From positions 1-54,553 of the forward strand of contig DIVA01000011.1 of the NCBI GenBank assembly GCA_002435705.1: DNA of 54,553 bases, read 5' to 3'. Made by a program: the position numbers and the translations under genes. Within the stretch, counting starts at the first letter, position 1; each line of letters opens with the position of its first letter. This document shows positions 1 to 8,296 of the stretch, in pieces. The stretch comes from Bacteriovoracaceae bacterium UBA6144. Lineage in GTDB: Bacteria > Bdellovibrionota > Bacteriovoracia > Bacteriovoracales > Bacteriovoracaceae. Below the pieces are notes generated by a model. That model saw nothing but the letters and a program-made list of their open reading frames with translations. It searched no databases and was not told where the DNA came from.

Positions 1-266
1 CGTTTAAATCTTTTTTAGCGGATATGGATCGCTACTATGATGAAAATCTCACCGATTTCTCGATCCTCGTCTCTGAGGACGGAACACGCGCTTCTGCCGA
101 GTTTATTTGTTCCGGAACTTACAAAGTAACTTGCGCTGGTCTTCCTCCTGCTCGAGGGCAGAAGTATCGTCTACCGGTGGGGTGTTTCTTTGATATCCGC
201 GACGGCAAGATTGCACGGATCACGAACTACTATAATCTCCCAGATTGGGTGGCGCAGGTTCAATAA
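1..266 (+). CDS. SnoaL/ketosteroid-isomerase-like protein (5' truncated)
   Basis: The reading frame is open to the window edge (first full codon at position 3) and stops at 264-266. Only the C-terminal ~87 residues are present. The visible part resembles the small NTF2/SnoaL-like fold: a beta-rich segment with EDGTRASAEF, then GLPPARGQ, then CFFDIRDGKIARITNYYNL near the end. This is the typical final strand pair of ketosteroid-isomerase-related proteins. The substrate cannot be told. An internal ATG at 24 exists, but codons before it are open and fit the family, so the start lies upstream. The stop abuts the stop of the convergent gene at 267. Confidence 0.7.
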   Translation, partial: FKSFLADMDRYYDENLTDFSILVSEDGTRASAEFICSGTYKVTCAGLPPARGQKYRLPVGCFFDIRDGKIARITNYYNLPDWVAQVQ

Positions 267-1751
267 TTATTCCGCCATCACTGGGACAAGTTGCACATCA
301 GGGGTTTCACGATTAAGGCTTCTGGTGGCAAGAGAGTAGCCGGCAAAACCCGCTGCTTGATCAACCAGAACCACCGCCCATCCGAGAAGTTTAAGCCGTG
401 GGTTACCGGATGCGGCGGCTTTTTGTTCAAAGTGTTTGAGGGCGGCCAGATCAATCTGCACCTGAGTATTCCCGATGATGGCTTCCCAGCCTGAGTCGAG
501 GGCCACTCGTTGATAGTCGTTTTCACCTTTAATCACGAAATTTGTGAAGGATGAATTTCCTAGGGCGATGAAACCGCAAGCGGCGAACCTCACGCCTCGA
601 GGCCTGATACCGTGAGAGGCGGCGGTCATGAAAAAGGCGTTGGTAGTCATGAATCCAACGTTCTGAATAATATCAGGATGCGTGAGCACATTCTTGGCAA
701 AAGTTGTCGGATTTGGTGAGTAGACTTCGCTGCGATTAGCGAAGGCTTCGGTGCTGATTTGCAGTGACCCCATGAAGGCAATGTATTTCCAGTCATAGAG
801 GGCCTTCTTGACAGCGATTCCTGAGCGCACGACAAAAGGAACGAGTTTTTTCATCAGAGTATTCTTCGCCATCAAGCCTCGCATCTGACGAGGAAACTGT
901 GTGCGCACAGTTTGGGCAGCGATCACCGAAACCGGTGCACCCTTAGCGCGACGAAAGTAGGAGAGTTTCGCTCTTGTGCCTTGAGATATTTTGCGGGCCA
1001 TGTGGATGATCGAAGCTTTTGCATTTCGAACCATCGCCGTTTCCATTAATGGACGCCCGAGGTAGGAGAGTCCTTTGCCGACGTATTTAACAATCACTCC
1101 ACCTGTGGCCCAAAGAGCGACGTCAGCTGCACCAAGTGCTGCGTAGTCTCTTCCTGTGGCTTTTTCGAAGCGATTAAGCGCATCTTCGTAACCGGCCATG
1201 ACAAGGTCCACGCCGTCTTCCCATTGCTCCTTGGTGAGCTGCCCTGATTTCTTTGAATTCTCAAGTCTAAGGGCAAATTCTTCGAGGTCCATGCGCTCGC
1301 GCCAAAAATCGATCTCGGAGTTGTAGGCATGTGAGACCGACATCAGGACAAAGCCAAACACCGCTCCATAGAGAGCGGAGAAATGGGATTTAACCGAACT
1401 GTCATAGGTTTTAAAAAGCTGATTTTTGATGACATCTGTGGCCCAAGGCTGGCGGTTAGGGATGGTGGAAATTTTTAGTCCTTCATCCTCGTCGATCATA
1501 AACCATGTATCAATGATCTCATCGTCATCAGTGTCTCGTCCGTAACCGTAAATGGGATTGACTCGACCGATGCGGGGAAGTGCCGCTGACTCCAGACGTA
1601 TTTCTTTACGTCCCCAGTGATTCGTATAGCGAAAAATATTAATACGTTTAGAGCCATCGGAGGTGAGGGCCTTAATAAAAAGCTTCTCCTCAGCAGCAAA
1701 GGCCGAAAGAGTCGAAGTCATCAGGAGGATGAATACAAATAAAGCTTTCAT
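267..1751 (-). CDS. Exported protein of unknown function with acidic DxDxD loop
   Basis: I do not recognise a family. The 494-residue protein begins with a clear signal peptide (MKALFVFILLMTSTLSAFA, then EE). Near residue 75 there is a DTDDDEIID stretch, spaced like the DxDxDxxxD loops of EF-hand or thrombospondin-type calcium sites. Several later segments are moderately hydrophobic and small-residue rich (about residues 120-140, 205-235 and 360-410), so the mature protein may associate with a membrane. The start ATG follows a GGGG-containing stretch very closely, and a TATAAA-like -10 sits just upstream. It is transcribed alone and is convergent with the SnoaL-like gene. Confidence 0.75.
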   Translation of the reverse strand: MKALFVFILLMTSTLSAFAAEEKLFIKALTSDGSKRINIFRYTNHWGRKEIRLESAALPRIGRVNPIYGYGRDTDDDEIIDTWFMIDEDEGLKISTIPNRQPWATDVIKNQLFKTYDSSVKSHFSALYGAVFGFVLMSVSHAYNSEIDFWRERMDLEEFALRLENSKKSGQLTKEQWEDGVDLVMAGYEDALNRFEKATGRDYAALGAADVALWATGGVIVKYVGKGLSYLGRPLMETAMVRNAKASIIHMARKISQGTRAKLSYFRRAKGAPVSVIAAQTVRTQFPRQMRGLMAKNTLMKKLVPFVVRSGIAVKKALYDWKYIAFMGSLQISTEAFANRSEVYSPNPTTFAKNVLTHPDIIQNVGFMTTNAFFMTAASHGIRPRGVRFAACGFIALGNSSFTNFVIKGENDYQRVALDSGWEAIIGNTQVQIDLAALKHFEQKAAASGNPRLKLLGWAVVLVDQAAGFAGYSLATRSLNRETPDVQLVPVMAE

Positions 1752-1838
1752 ACCCCTTTATAAGCAAGCCTGATGCCATTCTAAGGGCGATATAACGCAT
1801 TTAAAGGGTTTAGGCCGTCAAAACAAAGAAGGTACTGT

Positions 1839-2717
1839 TTATAAAGACGACAGGTCTAATTTAACCTCAATGGATTTCCCGATTCGCTCAAGCTTGTAAG
1901 GAGCAGGACTTTTTTGGGCCAAAGACTCAATCCATCTAAACATTGTATCTGGATCAATGAACTCGAGGTATTTGCCCTGATTCTCTACACCCCATGCCCG
2001 CGCCTTATCTGATAAAATGATATCAAGCACACTCAAAGGTTTTCCTCCGCCATCCGGTGGGTGAGTCGGCTCATCAGCTCTCGTGTAGCGTTTAGTGTTA
2101 TAGGGTCCAATGAGCTCTTCTGGCACCCAGACACTTCCGGACCAAGCCTTGAGGTGTTCTGGATCCACAAGGCCCGCGATCTGTAGGAAGGAGATGCCAA
2201 AAGCTGAGCACCCTCCCCCCTCACCGGCCAAGGTATTCAAGGGGAAGCCGTAGTTAAATTCACCTTTCTGTTTGATATGGTTCTCATAGTGCTGCCACAT
2301 CCGCTCACAGTGTTCAGGCTTAAGGGTATAGTGGATAGAGTGGACTTCCGCTGAGGCTTGTTTGCGTTTAATTTCTTCACGTAAATTTTCTGTTTTTTCG
2401 AGAGCACCTGGGAAAACATGAAAGAGCACACCGTAGCCTGAACCTTCAGTTAAAACCATGCGACGATTTTCTCCACGGGCCGCTCTCATACCAGTGATGA
2501 CTTCTTTGTTACCACACTTGAGACCCACGGCCACATGACCCAAGAGACGATCGTTGCCATTGAAATATTTATAGATCTCATTTTTTACGACTGAGATCGC
2601 GAGATTCTTGGGGTTACTCCAGTCCACACCCACCGAGGACTTAAACACATAGAGAGTGAACTCAGAGGAGGCTTTGAGGGTGGTTGAAAAAAACAAGAGA
2701 AAGATAAATAGTTTCAT
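1839..2717 (-). CDS. Exported putative permuted NlpC/P60-like cysteine peptidase, paralog of the gene at 25805
   Basis: A GTG at 2732 would add five residues. I chose the ATG at 2717 because the signal peptide (MKLFIFLLFFSTTLKA) then starts normally and the key residues align with the paralog at 25805. Shared blocks: an N-terminal GHVAVGLKC with His61, a GYGVLFHVFPG block, and GEGGGCSAFGISFLQIAGL with Cys170. A His followed by a late Cys in a GCSxFG setting recalls circularly permuted papain-like (NlpC/P60, YiiX-type) enzymes, but that assignment is inference. It probably acts in the periplasm or outside the cell. About 292 residues. The substrate is unknown. Confidence 0.75.
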   Translation of the reverse strand: MKLFIFLLFFSTTLKASSEFTLYVFKSSVGVDWSNPKNLAISVVKNEIYKYFNGNDRLLGHVAVGLKCGNKEVITGMRAARGENRRMVLTEGSGYGVLFHVFPGALEKTENLREEIKRKQASAEVHSIHYTLKPEHCERMWQHYENHIKQKGEFNYGFPLNTLAGEGGGCSAFGISFLQIAGLVDPEHLKAWSGSVWVPEELIGPYNTKRYTRADEPTHPPDGGGKPLSVLDIILSDKARAWGVENQGKYLEFIDPDTMFRWIESLAQKSPAPYKLERIGKSIEVKLDLSSL

Positions 2718-2820
2718 GGCTTTAGTATCCACTATGGTGTCATTTTGGTCACGAATTTTAGTGCATTTCTTATATTCTTTTACAAGTCAGGGTAAGTTCT
2801 ACTTATGACATGGGCTTGAT

Positions 2821-2850
2821 TTGACACGGTTTAAATCCGACTGATAAGAA
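2821..2850 (+). promoter_or_regulatory. Probable sigma70-type promoter of the phosphodiesterase gene
   Basis: A perfect -35 box TTGACA (2821-2826) is followed after 16 bp by GATAAG (2843-2848), or after 18 bp by TAAGAA, as the -10 element. The start codon is at 2879, with a GGAG Shine-Dalgarno at 2870-2873. Confidence 0.5.
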
Positions 2851-2878
2851 TGACTAATAACTCATTCGTGGAGCCCTC

Positions 2879-4156
2879 ATGGCGCAGCGTTTTTTAGCCA
2901 GTTTCTTCGCTCTCATCACCCTGTTATTTTGTATTGCTCTGGATGCTAACGCCGCCAAAAAAAATGTGGTTTTCTGGTTGAGTATTGATGGGTTTCGAGG
3001 CGATTATCTCACTCGCACTCATACGCCGAATTTTGATAAGCTCCTCGCCAAATCCTTCTACACCACAAAACTCACACCTATTTTTCCTTCGATCACCTTC
3101 CCAAGCCACGCCTCTCAAGCCACGGGCGTTCAGGTCGCAGAGCATGGGATTACGTCGAATGCTTTTTACGATTCTCAGATCGGGACCATTTTCTCCTACC
3201 CAGGTGACTCAAAGCTCCTGCAGGCCGAGCCGATTTGGCAGACAGTGAAGCGAGGTGGACTCAAGAGCGCAGTGCTAGACTGGCCTCTCTCTTACCAGCA
3301 AACGGGTCCCTATAAGTCTGATTATTTCCATGAGGAATATAACTCTGCGCTCTCCGATGAAGAGCGCGTGAAGCTCGCTTTGGATGAGTTCGAGAAAGGT
3401 CCCAGCACCAAGGAGAGTTATGATCTCGTGATGGCGTATATCGTAGGCACTGATTCAGTTGGCCACTCTTTTGGGCCCAACGATGCGCGAGTGCTGCAAG
3501 TGGTGGAGAAGATCGATCTTCTGATGGAAACCATTCAAAGTAGGCTCAAAGAAATCGCCAAGAAAAAATACAATGATGAAGCCAATATTTATCTCCTCGT
3601 GACGACTGATCACGGGATGATTGATGTGACCCATGCGGTGAACATCCGCCTCTTCACACTCTTATCTCAACAGTCTCCGATCCGCACTGTGACAGGTGGC
3701 AATATCGGTCATATGTTTCTGGATAAGGTGCCAGCCTCCGAGCACGCAAGCATCCTTGCCAAAACGAAGGCTGATCTCAAGCAGTATCCTTTCGTGAAGG
3801 TATTTGCAAAAAACGAGCTCCCCAAGCGCTGGGATTTCGCCCATACCACACGTGTGGGAGACATCGTTTTAATCCTTGATTCGGGCTATATTTTTTCTGC
3901 GGGGGCCAAACGTCCCGTCGTGCCTATTGCGGAGATTGGAAATCCTCTCGGGATGCATGGGTATGATCCTAAAAACGAAAAAGACATGCAGGGATTCATG
4001 ATGCTCTACCGCTGGCCTGAGTTTCCCCGTGGCAGTCAGATTCGCAAAGAGCCGCATGCACTTCAGCTGCATCCCACAGTGGCCAAACTTTTAAAAGTGG
4101 CGCCCTCAGAGAAGGCAAAAGCCCCAGCGATTCAAGTCTTCAAGCACCTCTACTAA
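2879..4156 (+). CDS. Exported nucleotide pyrophosphatase/phosphodiesterase (NPP, alkaline phosphatase superfamily)
   Basis: A 425-residue protein with a signal peptide ending DANA (about residue 25). It carries the NPP metal and nucleophile set: Asp37 in SIDGFRGDYL, the nucleophile Thr73 in PSITFPSH, Asp192 and His196 in GTDSVGHSFGP, Asp244-His245 in TTDHGM, and His360 in GMHGYD. Family members hydrolyse phosphodiester or pyrophosphate bonds of nucleotides or lipid head groups using two zinc ions. Which substrate is used here cannot be told. The mature enzyme is expected in the periplasm. A GGAG ribosome site lies 5 bp before the ATG. The following Fic gene starts 36 bp downstream behind a palindrome, so they are probably separate units. 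Confidence 0.88.
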   Translation: MAQRFLASFFALITLLFCIALDANAAKKNVVFWLSIDGFRGDYLTRTHTPNFDKLLAKSFYTTKLTPIFPSITFPSHASQATGVQVAEHGITSNAFYDSQIGTIFSYPGDSKLLQAEPIWQTVKRGGLKSAVLDWPLSYQQTGPYKSDYFHEEYNSALSDEERVKLALDEFEKGPSTKESYDLVMAYIVGTDSVGHSFGPNDARVLQVVEKIDLLMETIQSRLKEIAKKKYNDEANIYLLVTTDHGMIDVTHAVNIRLFTLLSQQSPIRTVTGGNIGHMFLDKVPASEHASILAKTKADLKQYPFVKVFAKNELPKRWDFAHTTRVGDIVLILDSGYIFSAGAKRPVVPIAEIGNPLGMHGYDPKNEKDMQGFMMLYRWPEFPRGSQIRKEPHALQLHPTVAKLLKVAPSEKAKAPAIQVFKHLY

Positions 4157-4164
4157 GTTGCACC

Positions 4165-4188
4165 TGATAGTATCATGTGATACTATCA
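4165..4188. promoter_or_regulatory. Perfect 11-bp inverted repeat immediately upstream of fic
   Basis: TGATAGTATCA (4165-4175), TG, TGATACTATCA (4178-4188). The repeat ends 4 bp before the Fic start codon and replaces any Shine-Dalgarno. A -10-like TATCAT lies in it (4171-4176). It is most simply read as an operator for a dimeric DNA-binding protein, possibly the Fic protein's own C-terminal winged helix. It is not followed by a T-tract, so it is not a terminator. Confidence 0.6.
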
Positions 4189-4192
4189 GATA

Positions 4193-5167
4193 ATGAGTTT
4201 TCCACCCTTTACGATCACCCCGCAGATCCTTTTACATCTCCTTGCGATCCAAGAAGTCCTTGGGGAACTTAAAGCCGTCAGTCTCCTCAAGCCATCTCTC
4301 AAGCTGCGGCGAGAGACGAAGATCAAAACTATCCGGCATAGCCTTGCCATCGAAGGCAATGACCTCGATCCTTCGGTGATCACGGCGATCATCGACAATA
4401 AACGCGTTCTGGGGCCGACCCAGCAAATCCAAGAAATTAAAAATGCGGTGACCGTGTATCACGATCTAGCTAAGATCAATCCTCTCAAATCTAAAGAACT
4501 GCTCCGGGTCCACGGTCTCCTTATGGCAGGCCTTGTTTCATCTGCCGGGAAATGGCGAGAGAAAAATGTGGGAATCCTCAAAGGAAAAAAGATTAGCCAC
4601 GTGGCGCCGCAGGCCCGGCGAGTGCCAGAGCTCATGGCAAATCTCTTTGAGTTTTTAAATAAAGACAAAGAAACGCCTCTCTTGGTTCGAGCCTGTGTGT
4701 TCCACTATGAACTGGAGTTCATCCATCCCTTCGAGGACGGCAACGGTCGCATCGGGAGGCTGTGGCAGCAACTCATTCTCATGCGCCACTCGCCGGTCTT
4801 CGAGTTCTTATCCGTAGAATCACTCATCCACGAAGAACAAAAACGATACTATGAGGCCCTTGAAAAAAGTGATCGGGCCGGTGATTCCACGGCTTTCATT
4901 GATTTTTCTCTCCGGCTCATCCTTCAGTCTCTTGAAGAATTCCGTGATACCTTTAGACCGAAACCCCTGAGTGCCAATGACCGGTTGGAGCTCGCACAAG
5001 GGCATTTCTTGGAGCAAGACTTCTCTCGCAGGGACTACCTCAGCCTCCACAAGCAGATCTCCACGGCGACCGCCAGCCGCGATCTCGCTCACGGGGTGGA
5101 ACTTGGGCGCTTACATATGAAGGGAGAAAAAGCTCTCACTCTCTATCGATTCAAAGCTTCGAAGTAA
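4193..5167 (+). CDS. Fic family protein (probable AMP transferase) with N-terminal inhibitory motif and C-terminal winged helix
   Basis: 324 residues. The catalytic Fic motif HPFEDGNGRIGR spans residues 178-189, with His178 as the general base. An inhibitory helix motif of the S-x3-E-G type is at S50-LAI-E54-G55, so this looks like a class II (N-terminally auto-inhibited) Fic enzyme. A Fic/DOC N-terminal segment precedes it. Residues from about 285 on (FSRRDYLSLHKQISTATASRDL) form a winged helix-turn-helix as in many Fic proteins. Family members transfer AMP from ATP to Tyr, Ser or Thr of a target. The target is unknown. There is no Shine-Dalgarno, and a perfect palindrome sits just before the start. 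The 3' end overlaps the convergent acyltransferase gene by 25 bp. Confidence 0.92.
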   Translation: MSFPPFTITPQILLHLLAIQEVLGELKAVSLLKPSLKLRRETKIKTIRHSLAIEGNDLDPSVITAIIDNKRVLGPTQQIQEIKNAVTVYHDLAKINPLKSKELLRVHGLLMAGLVSSAGKWREKNVGILKGKKISHVAPQARRVPELMANLFEFLNKDKETPLLVRACVFHYELEFIHPFEDGNGRIGRLWQQLILMRHSPVFEFLSVESLIHEEQKRYYEALEKSDRAGDSTAFIDFSLRLILQSLEEFRDTFRPKPLSANDRLELAQGHFLEQDFSRRDYLSLHKQISTATASRDLAHGVELGRLHMKGEKALTLYRFKASK

Positions 5168-5925
5168 CTCTCAGAGATCGCCGAGTGCGCGAGTAGTGAG
5201 AGCCCTTGACGATCAATGGCCTGATCCCAGCTGATCACGGGCAGTTCGACCACCTCTGCCTTCACACCTTTTTGCTGACACAATTTAAGAAGATGATCCG
5301 GAAAAGTCATGTCGCCATACCAGCACACATAATCGGCATTGCTGCTGGCGAATTTCTCGCCGCTGATATGCGTGTAGCGCAGGCACAAAGGTTGAATGGG
5401 CTTTTGGCAATCAATGGCCGTTTGAAAAAAGACACTTTTAAATGTCAGCACATTCATGCCATTGGAGCTTGTGCCCTCAGGGAAAAAACAAATATTAAAG
5501 CCCTTTGAGAGCTGGGAGCCGATGTCTTTTATTTCTTGCGCAACGGTGCCGGGAGATCTCTTGGCCTTGCGGCGCTCAATAAAAAAACATCCTGCTAAAT
5601 AACAGATGCGACCCAAAAGAAATGTTTCACGGATCTCTTTTGAGGTGACAAAAAGAGAGGGGTAGTAGGCAAAGAGAATGAGCGCATCGGTGTAGGAGAC
5701 GTGATTGGACACCAATAGTTTGCCTTTGATCTCTTGCTGACCTCGAGGAAAAGAGACATCGATGTCCAGCACCCAAAGTGCCATTTTGGTGTATCGCGAG
5801 ATGCTGCGTAAATAAAACTTCAAGCGTTTCTCTTCATCCCAGATAAAGAGTTTGGCGATCTCATGATGAATCAGAAATGAGAAGATAATCCCCATCATCC
5901 CCAGAAATTTTAAGTAGCCTTTCAT
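5143..5925 (-). CDS. olsA: 1-acyl-glycerol-3-phosphate-type acyltransferase, probable OlsA (lyso-ornithine lipid O-acyltransferase)
   Basis: 260 residues with an N-terminal membrane segment (about 8-26) and PlsC motifs: NHVSYTD with the H-x4-D pair His75/Asp80, and FFPEGTSSNG (148-156). By motif alone it could be a general lysophosphatidate acyltransferase. The upstream gene, which overlaps by 4 bp, is OlsB-like, and that pairing favours the second acylation of ornithine lipid at the inner membrane. The end overlaps the fic gene by 25 bp. Confidence 0.75.
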   Translation of the reverse strand: MKGYLKFLGMMGIIFSFLIHHEIAKLFIWDEEKRLKFYLRSISRYTKMALWVLDIDVSFPRGQQEIKGKLLVSNHVSYTDALILFAYYPSLFVTSKEIRETFLLGRICYLAGCFFIERRKAKRSPGTVAQEIKDIGSQLSKGFNICFFPEGTSSNGMNVLTFKSVFFQTAIDCQKPIQPLCLRYTHISGEKFASSNADYVCWYGDMTFPDHLLKLCQQKGVKAEVVELPVISWDQAIDRQGLSLLAHSAISESYFEALNR

Positions 5926-6788
5926 TTAAAAGAAAATCTCCGTGAGAACGAGGCTGGAATTTGGGTGAGATCCACCACTGTTAAGACATCCAGGCAGTCC
6001 ATCTCTGGGTCATAGGCAAACTCGCGAGAGAGTTTGGCGCCGGCCATCATGTACATGTGAATCAATGAACCGACAGGTTTGCGCTCGAGCTTTTCTTTAT
6101 GAGTAGAGAAGCGATGATGCACCTGCGGGTGATTTTCAATCTTGTACTTCTTGCGAATCCCCACATGGTAGTCGTCGATGAATGATTTCTGCTCTTCCAT
6201 GTAATCGCGAATCTGGTTTAGAACGGGAAAGTCACTGGCGTTGATGCTCGAGCAACCGAAAAGATATTTGATTTGCGCTTTCTTGGAGTACTCCAAAAGT
6301 CCTGCCCACAAAAGTCCGATCACCGTGCCCGAGCGGTAGTCTTGATGAACGCAGGCGCGTCCGAGTTCTAGTTTTCTACCCTCAAGTTTAAGAAAGTCAT
6401 CGATCACAAATTCTGTTTCCGTGTAGTACTGCTTTAGAAAAGTGCGCTGAGTGGGTGTGACCAGACGATAGCAGGCCACAATCTTTTGTGCTTTTTTATC
6501 GATCACAATTAAGTGGTCACAGATGAAATCGAGTTTATCGACGTCATAGGGAACAAAGGAGAGTTTCATGCTTTGAGTGGAAAACTCCTTAAAGAAAACC
6601 TGAAATCGCAGGCGCAGTATTTCTCCCAGTTCATCCGCCGTATCAGCGGTTTTGACCGTGTAGTTTTCATTTTCAAAGAAGAGGGAAACGTTGGGAGTGA
6701 GGCTTTCTTCAAGCTTTTTGAGTTTGATAAATGAAGGCAGACGCTTAAGAGCGAACTTGGTGCCATACCAAAGGGCTTTTGCGGGCAT
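5922..6788 (-). CDS. olsB: OlsB-like ornithine N-acyltransferase (hemolysin-type GNAT)
   Basis: 288 residues. The central domain matches the acyl-ACP-dependent GNAT family that includes OlsB: EILRLRFQVFFKEF near residue 58, then LELGRACVHQDYRSGTVIGLLW, then YLFGCSSI. OlsB attaches a 3-hydroxyacyl chain from ACP to the alpha-amino group of ornithine to give lyso-ornithine lipid. The next gene (PlsC type) would then add the second chain. Ornithine lipids are phosphate-free membrane lipids often induced by phosphate limitation. No regulatory site for that is visible here. A GGAG ribosome site lies just before the ATG. Other acyl-amino-acid synthases of the same fold cannot be excluded. Confidence 0.72.
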   Translation of the reverse strand: MPAKALWYGTKFALKRLPSFIKLKKLEESLTPNVSLFFENENYTVKTADTADELGEILRLRFQVFFKEFSTQSMKLSFVPYDVDKLDFICDHLIVIDKKAQKIVACYRLVTPTQRTFLKQYYTETEFVIDDFLKLEGRKLELGRACVHQDYRSGTVIGLLWAGLLEYSKKAQIKYLFGCSSINASDFPVLNQIRDYMEEQKSFIDDYHVGIRKKYKIENHPQVHHRFSTHKEKLERKPVGSLIHMYMMAGAKLSREFAYDPEMDCLDVLTVVDLTQIPASFSRRFSFK

Positions 6789-6870
6789 TGGATCTCCTAA
6801 AAAGTTCCCTCAAGGTTAAATTTTTGTTCGTCTGATGTCTAATTATAGATGGATTCTTCACTCTAAGACT

Positions 6871-6899
6871 TTCAAACCTGTGTGAAGTTTGGGCATAAT
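6871..6899 (+). promoter_or_regulatory. Probable promoter of xdhA giving a leaderless transcript
   Basis: TTCAAA (6871-6876), a 17-bp spacer and CATAAT (6894-6899). The xdhA ATG at 6908 is only 8 bp after the -10 box and has no Shine-Dalgarno, so the mRNA is probably leaderless. A CTTCAC/GTGAAG inverted repeat brackets the spacer and could bind a regulator. Confidence 0.45.
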
Positions 6900-6907
6900 A
6901 CTCGTCT

Positions 6908-8296
6908 ATGAGAAATTTTATTGATGTGTCGATCAATGGTGTGCGTCAGAAGATCCAAGGGATCGACGCGTTCCGAACTCTTTCCGACTTTTTGCGTTAC
7001 GAGCAAGGGGCCACCGGCACCAAGGTGGTGTGCGCAGAAGGGGATTGTGGGGCCTGCACGGTGCTGACCAAAAGTGGCACGGAAGAAAATTTTAAATCCA
7101 TCAATTCTTGTATCGCTTTCATGTGGCAGCTCGATGGCCAGGAAGTTGTGACGGTTGAGGGTCTTAAAAAAAATGATGAACTTCACCCTGCACAACTTGC
7201 CATGATCCAGTGCCAAGGCACTCAGTGCGGCTACTGCACGCCCGGATTCATTTGCTCCATGGCGCAATTGGCACAAGATTCTAAAAACGAAAATGTTGTG
7301 ATCGATTCGAAACGTGCCAAGAATTACCTCACGGGTAATCTCTGTCGCTGCACGGGCTATGACTCCATTATCGAGGCCTCGACCAAGATGGATCTGACCT
7401 CACTTCCGGATTTAAATAGTGCAATTGTTTTTGATTCCGCGAGTGTGGAATTAGAATTCGATCGCCAGAAGATCTATCTTCCTCAAACTCTTTCTGAGGC
7501 CCGCACTTATCTGAGAGAAGTGCCCAAGATTGTCTCAGGTGCTACGGATCTGGGCGTGCTTCACAACAAGGGCCGCTGGAGCCCGCAGGTGATGATGTCC
7601 CTCAAAAATATCCCTGAGCTCGCACACATCACCCGCTCTGCGACTCACATCACGATCGGCGCCACAGCGACGCTCGAGCAGTGTTCACGAGAACTTGAGA
7701 GTGACTTTCCGGAATTCTCACGTCTCTTACGCATTTTTGCCTCTCCGCAGATTAAAAACTCGGCGACACTTGTGGGCAATATGATGAACGCCTCTCCCAT
7801 TGCGGACTCAATTCCCTTTTTAAAAAGTGCCGACGCCCGCATCCATCTCCTCTCGCCCACCGGGGAGCGCGTGGTGGACATCAATGAGTTCTTCCTCGAG
7901 GGCTATAAGAAAATGGACCTTAAGCCTCAGGAGATTGTCACGCACATATCTCTGCCTTTAAATGGTTTGAGCTTCAAGCTGTACAAAGTTTCAAAACGCA
8001 AAGACCTCGACATCTCAGCGGTGACTCTTGCCATCGGATTTGAGAAGAAAGGTGATCAGCTCCTGCGCTTTCAATTGAGCCTTGGTGGTGTGGCGGCCAG
8101 TGTTCTGCGGCTTAAGACTTTAGAAAGCCAGATGCTCAATCGCGCACTAGCGGAAAAAGATTTCATTCATCTCTTCAATGAGATTGATCCTCTTATTACA
8201 CCTCAATCTGATGTGCGGGGATCAAGCGACTACCGCCGACTTTTGGTGAGAAATCTGCTGCTCAAATTCTTTCATGAAGTTGAGGGGGCCCTATGA
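6908..8296 (+). CDS. xdhA: Xanthine dehydrogenase small subunit (2Fe-2S and FAD domains)
   Basis: 462 residues. An N-terminal plant-type [2Fe-2S] domain has Cys42, Cys47 and Cys50 in CAEGDCGAC plus a later Cys. The second [2Fe-2S] helical domain has CQGTQCGYCTPG and CRCTGY. From about residue 170 the FAD domain follows (IVSGATDLGVL, LVGNMMNASPIADSIPFL), then the CO-dehydrogenase flavoprotein C-terminal domain. Electrons from the molybdenum site in XdhB pass through both clusters to FAD and then to NAD+. The stop overlaps the xdhB start by 4 bp. Confidence 0.95.
   Translation: MRNFIDVSINGVRQKIQGIDAFRTLSDFLRYEQGATGTKVVCAEGDCGACTVLTKSGTEENFKSINSCIAFMWQLDGQEVVTVEGLKKNDELHPAQLAMIQCQGTQCGYCTPGFICSMAQLAQDSKNENVVIDSKRAKNYLTGNLCRCTGYDSIIEASTKMDLTSLPDLNSAIVFDSASVELEFDRQKIYLPQTLSEARTYLREVPKIVSGATDLGVLHNKGRWSPQVMMSLKNIPELAHITRSATHITIGATATLEQCSRELESDFPEFSRLLRIFASPQIKNSATLVGNMMNASPIADSIPFLKSADARIHLLSPTGERVVDINEFFLEGYKKMDLKPQEIVTHISLPLNGLSFKLYKVSKRKDLDISAVTLAIGFEKKGDQLLRFQLSLGGVAASVLRLKTLESQMLNRALAEKDFIHLFNEIDPLITPQSDVRGSSDYRRLLVRNLLLKFFHEVEGAL

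Noticed and set aside
4165..4188. Terminator of the phosphodiesterase gene
   Set aside because: The palindrome has only a 2-bp centre and no T-tract, and it abuts the fic start codon, so an operator is more likely.
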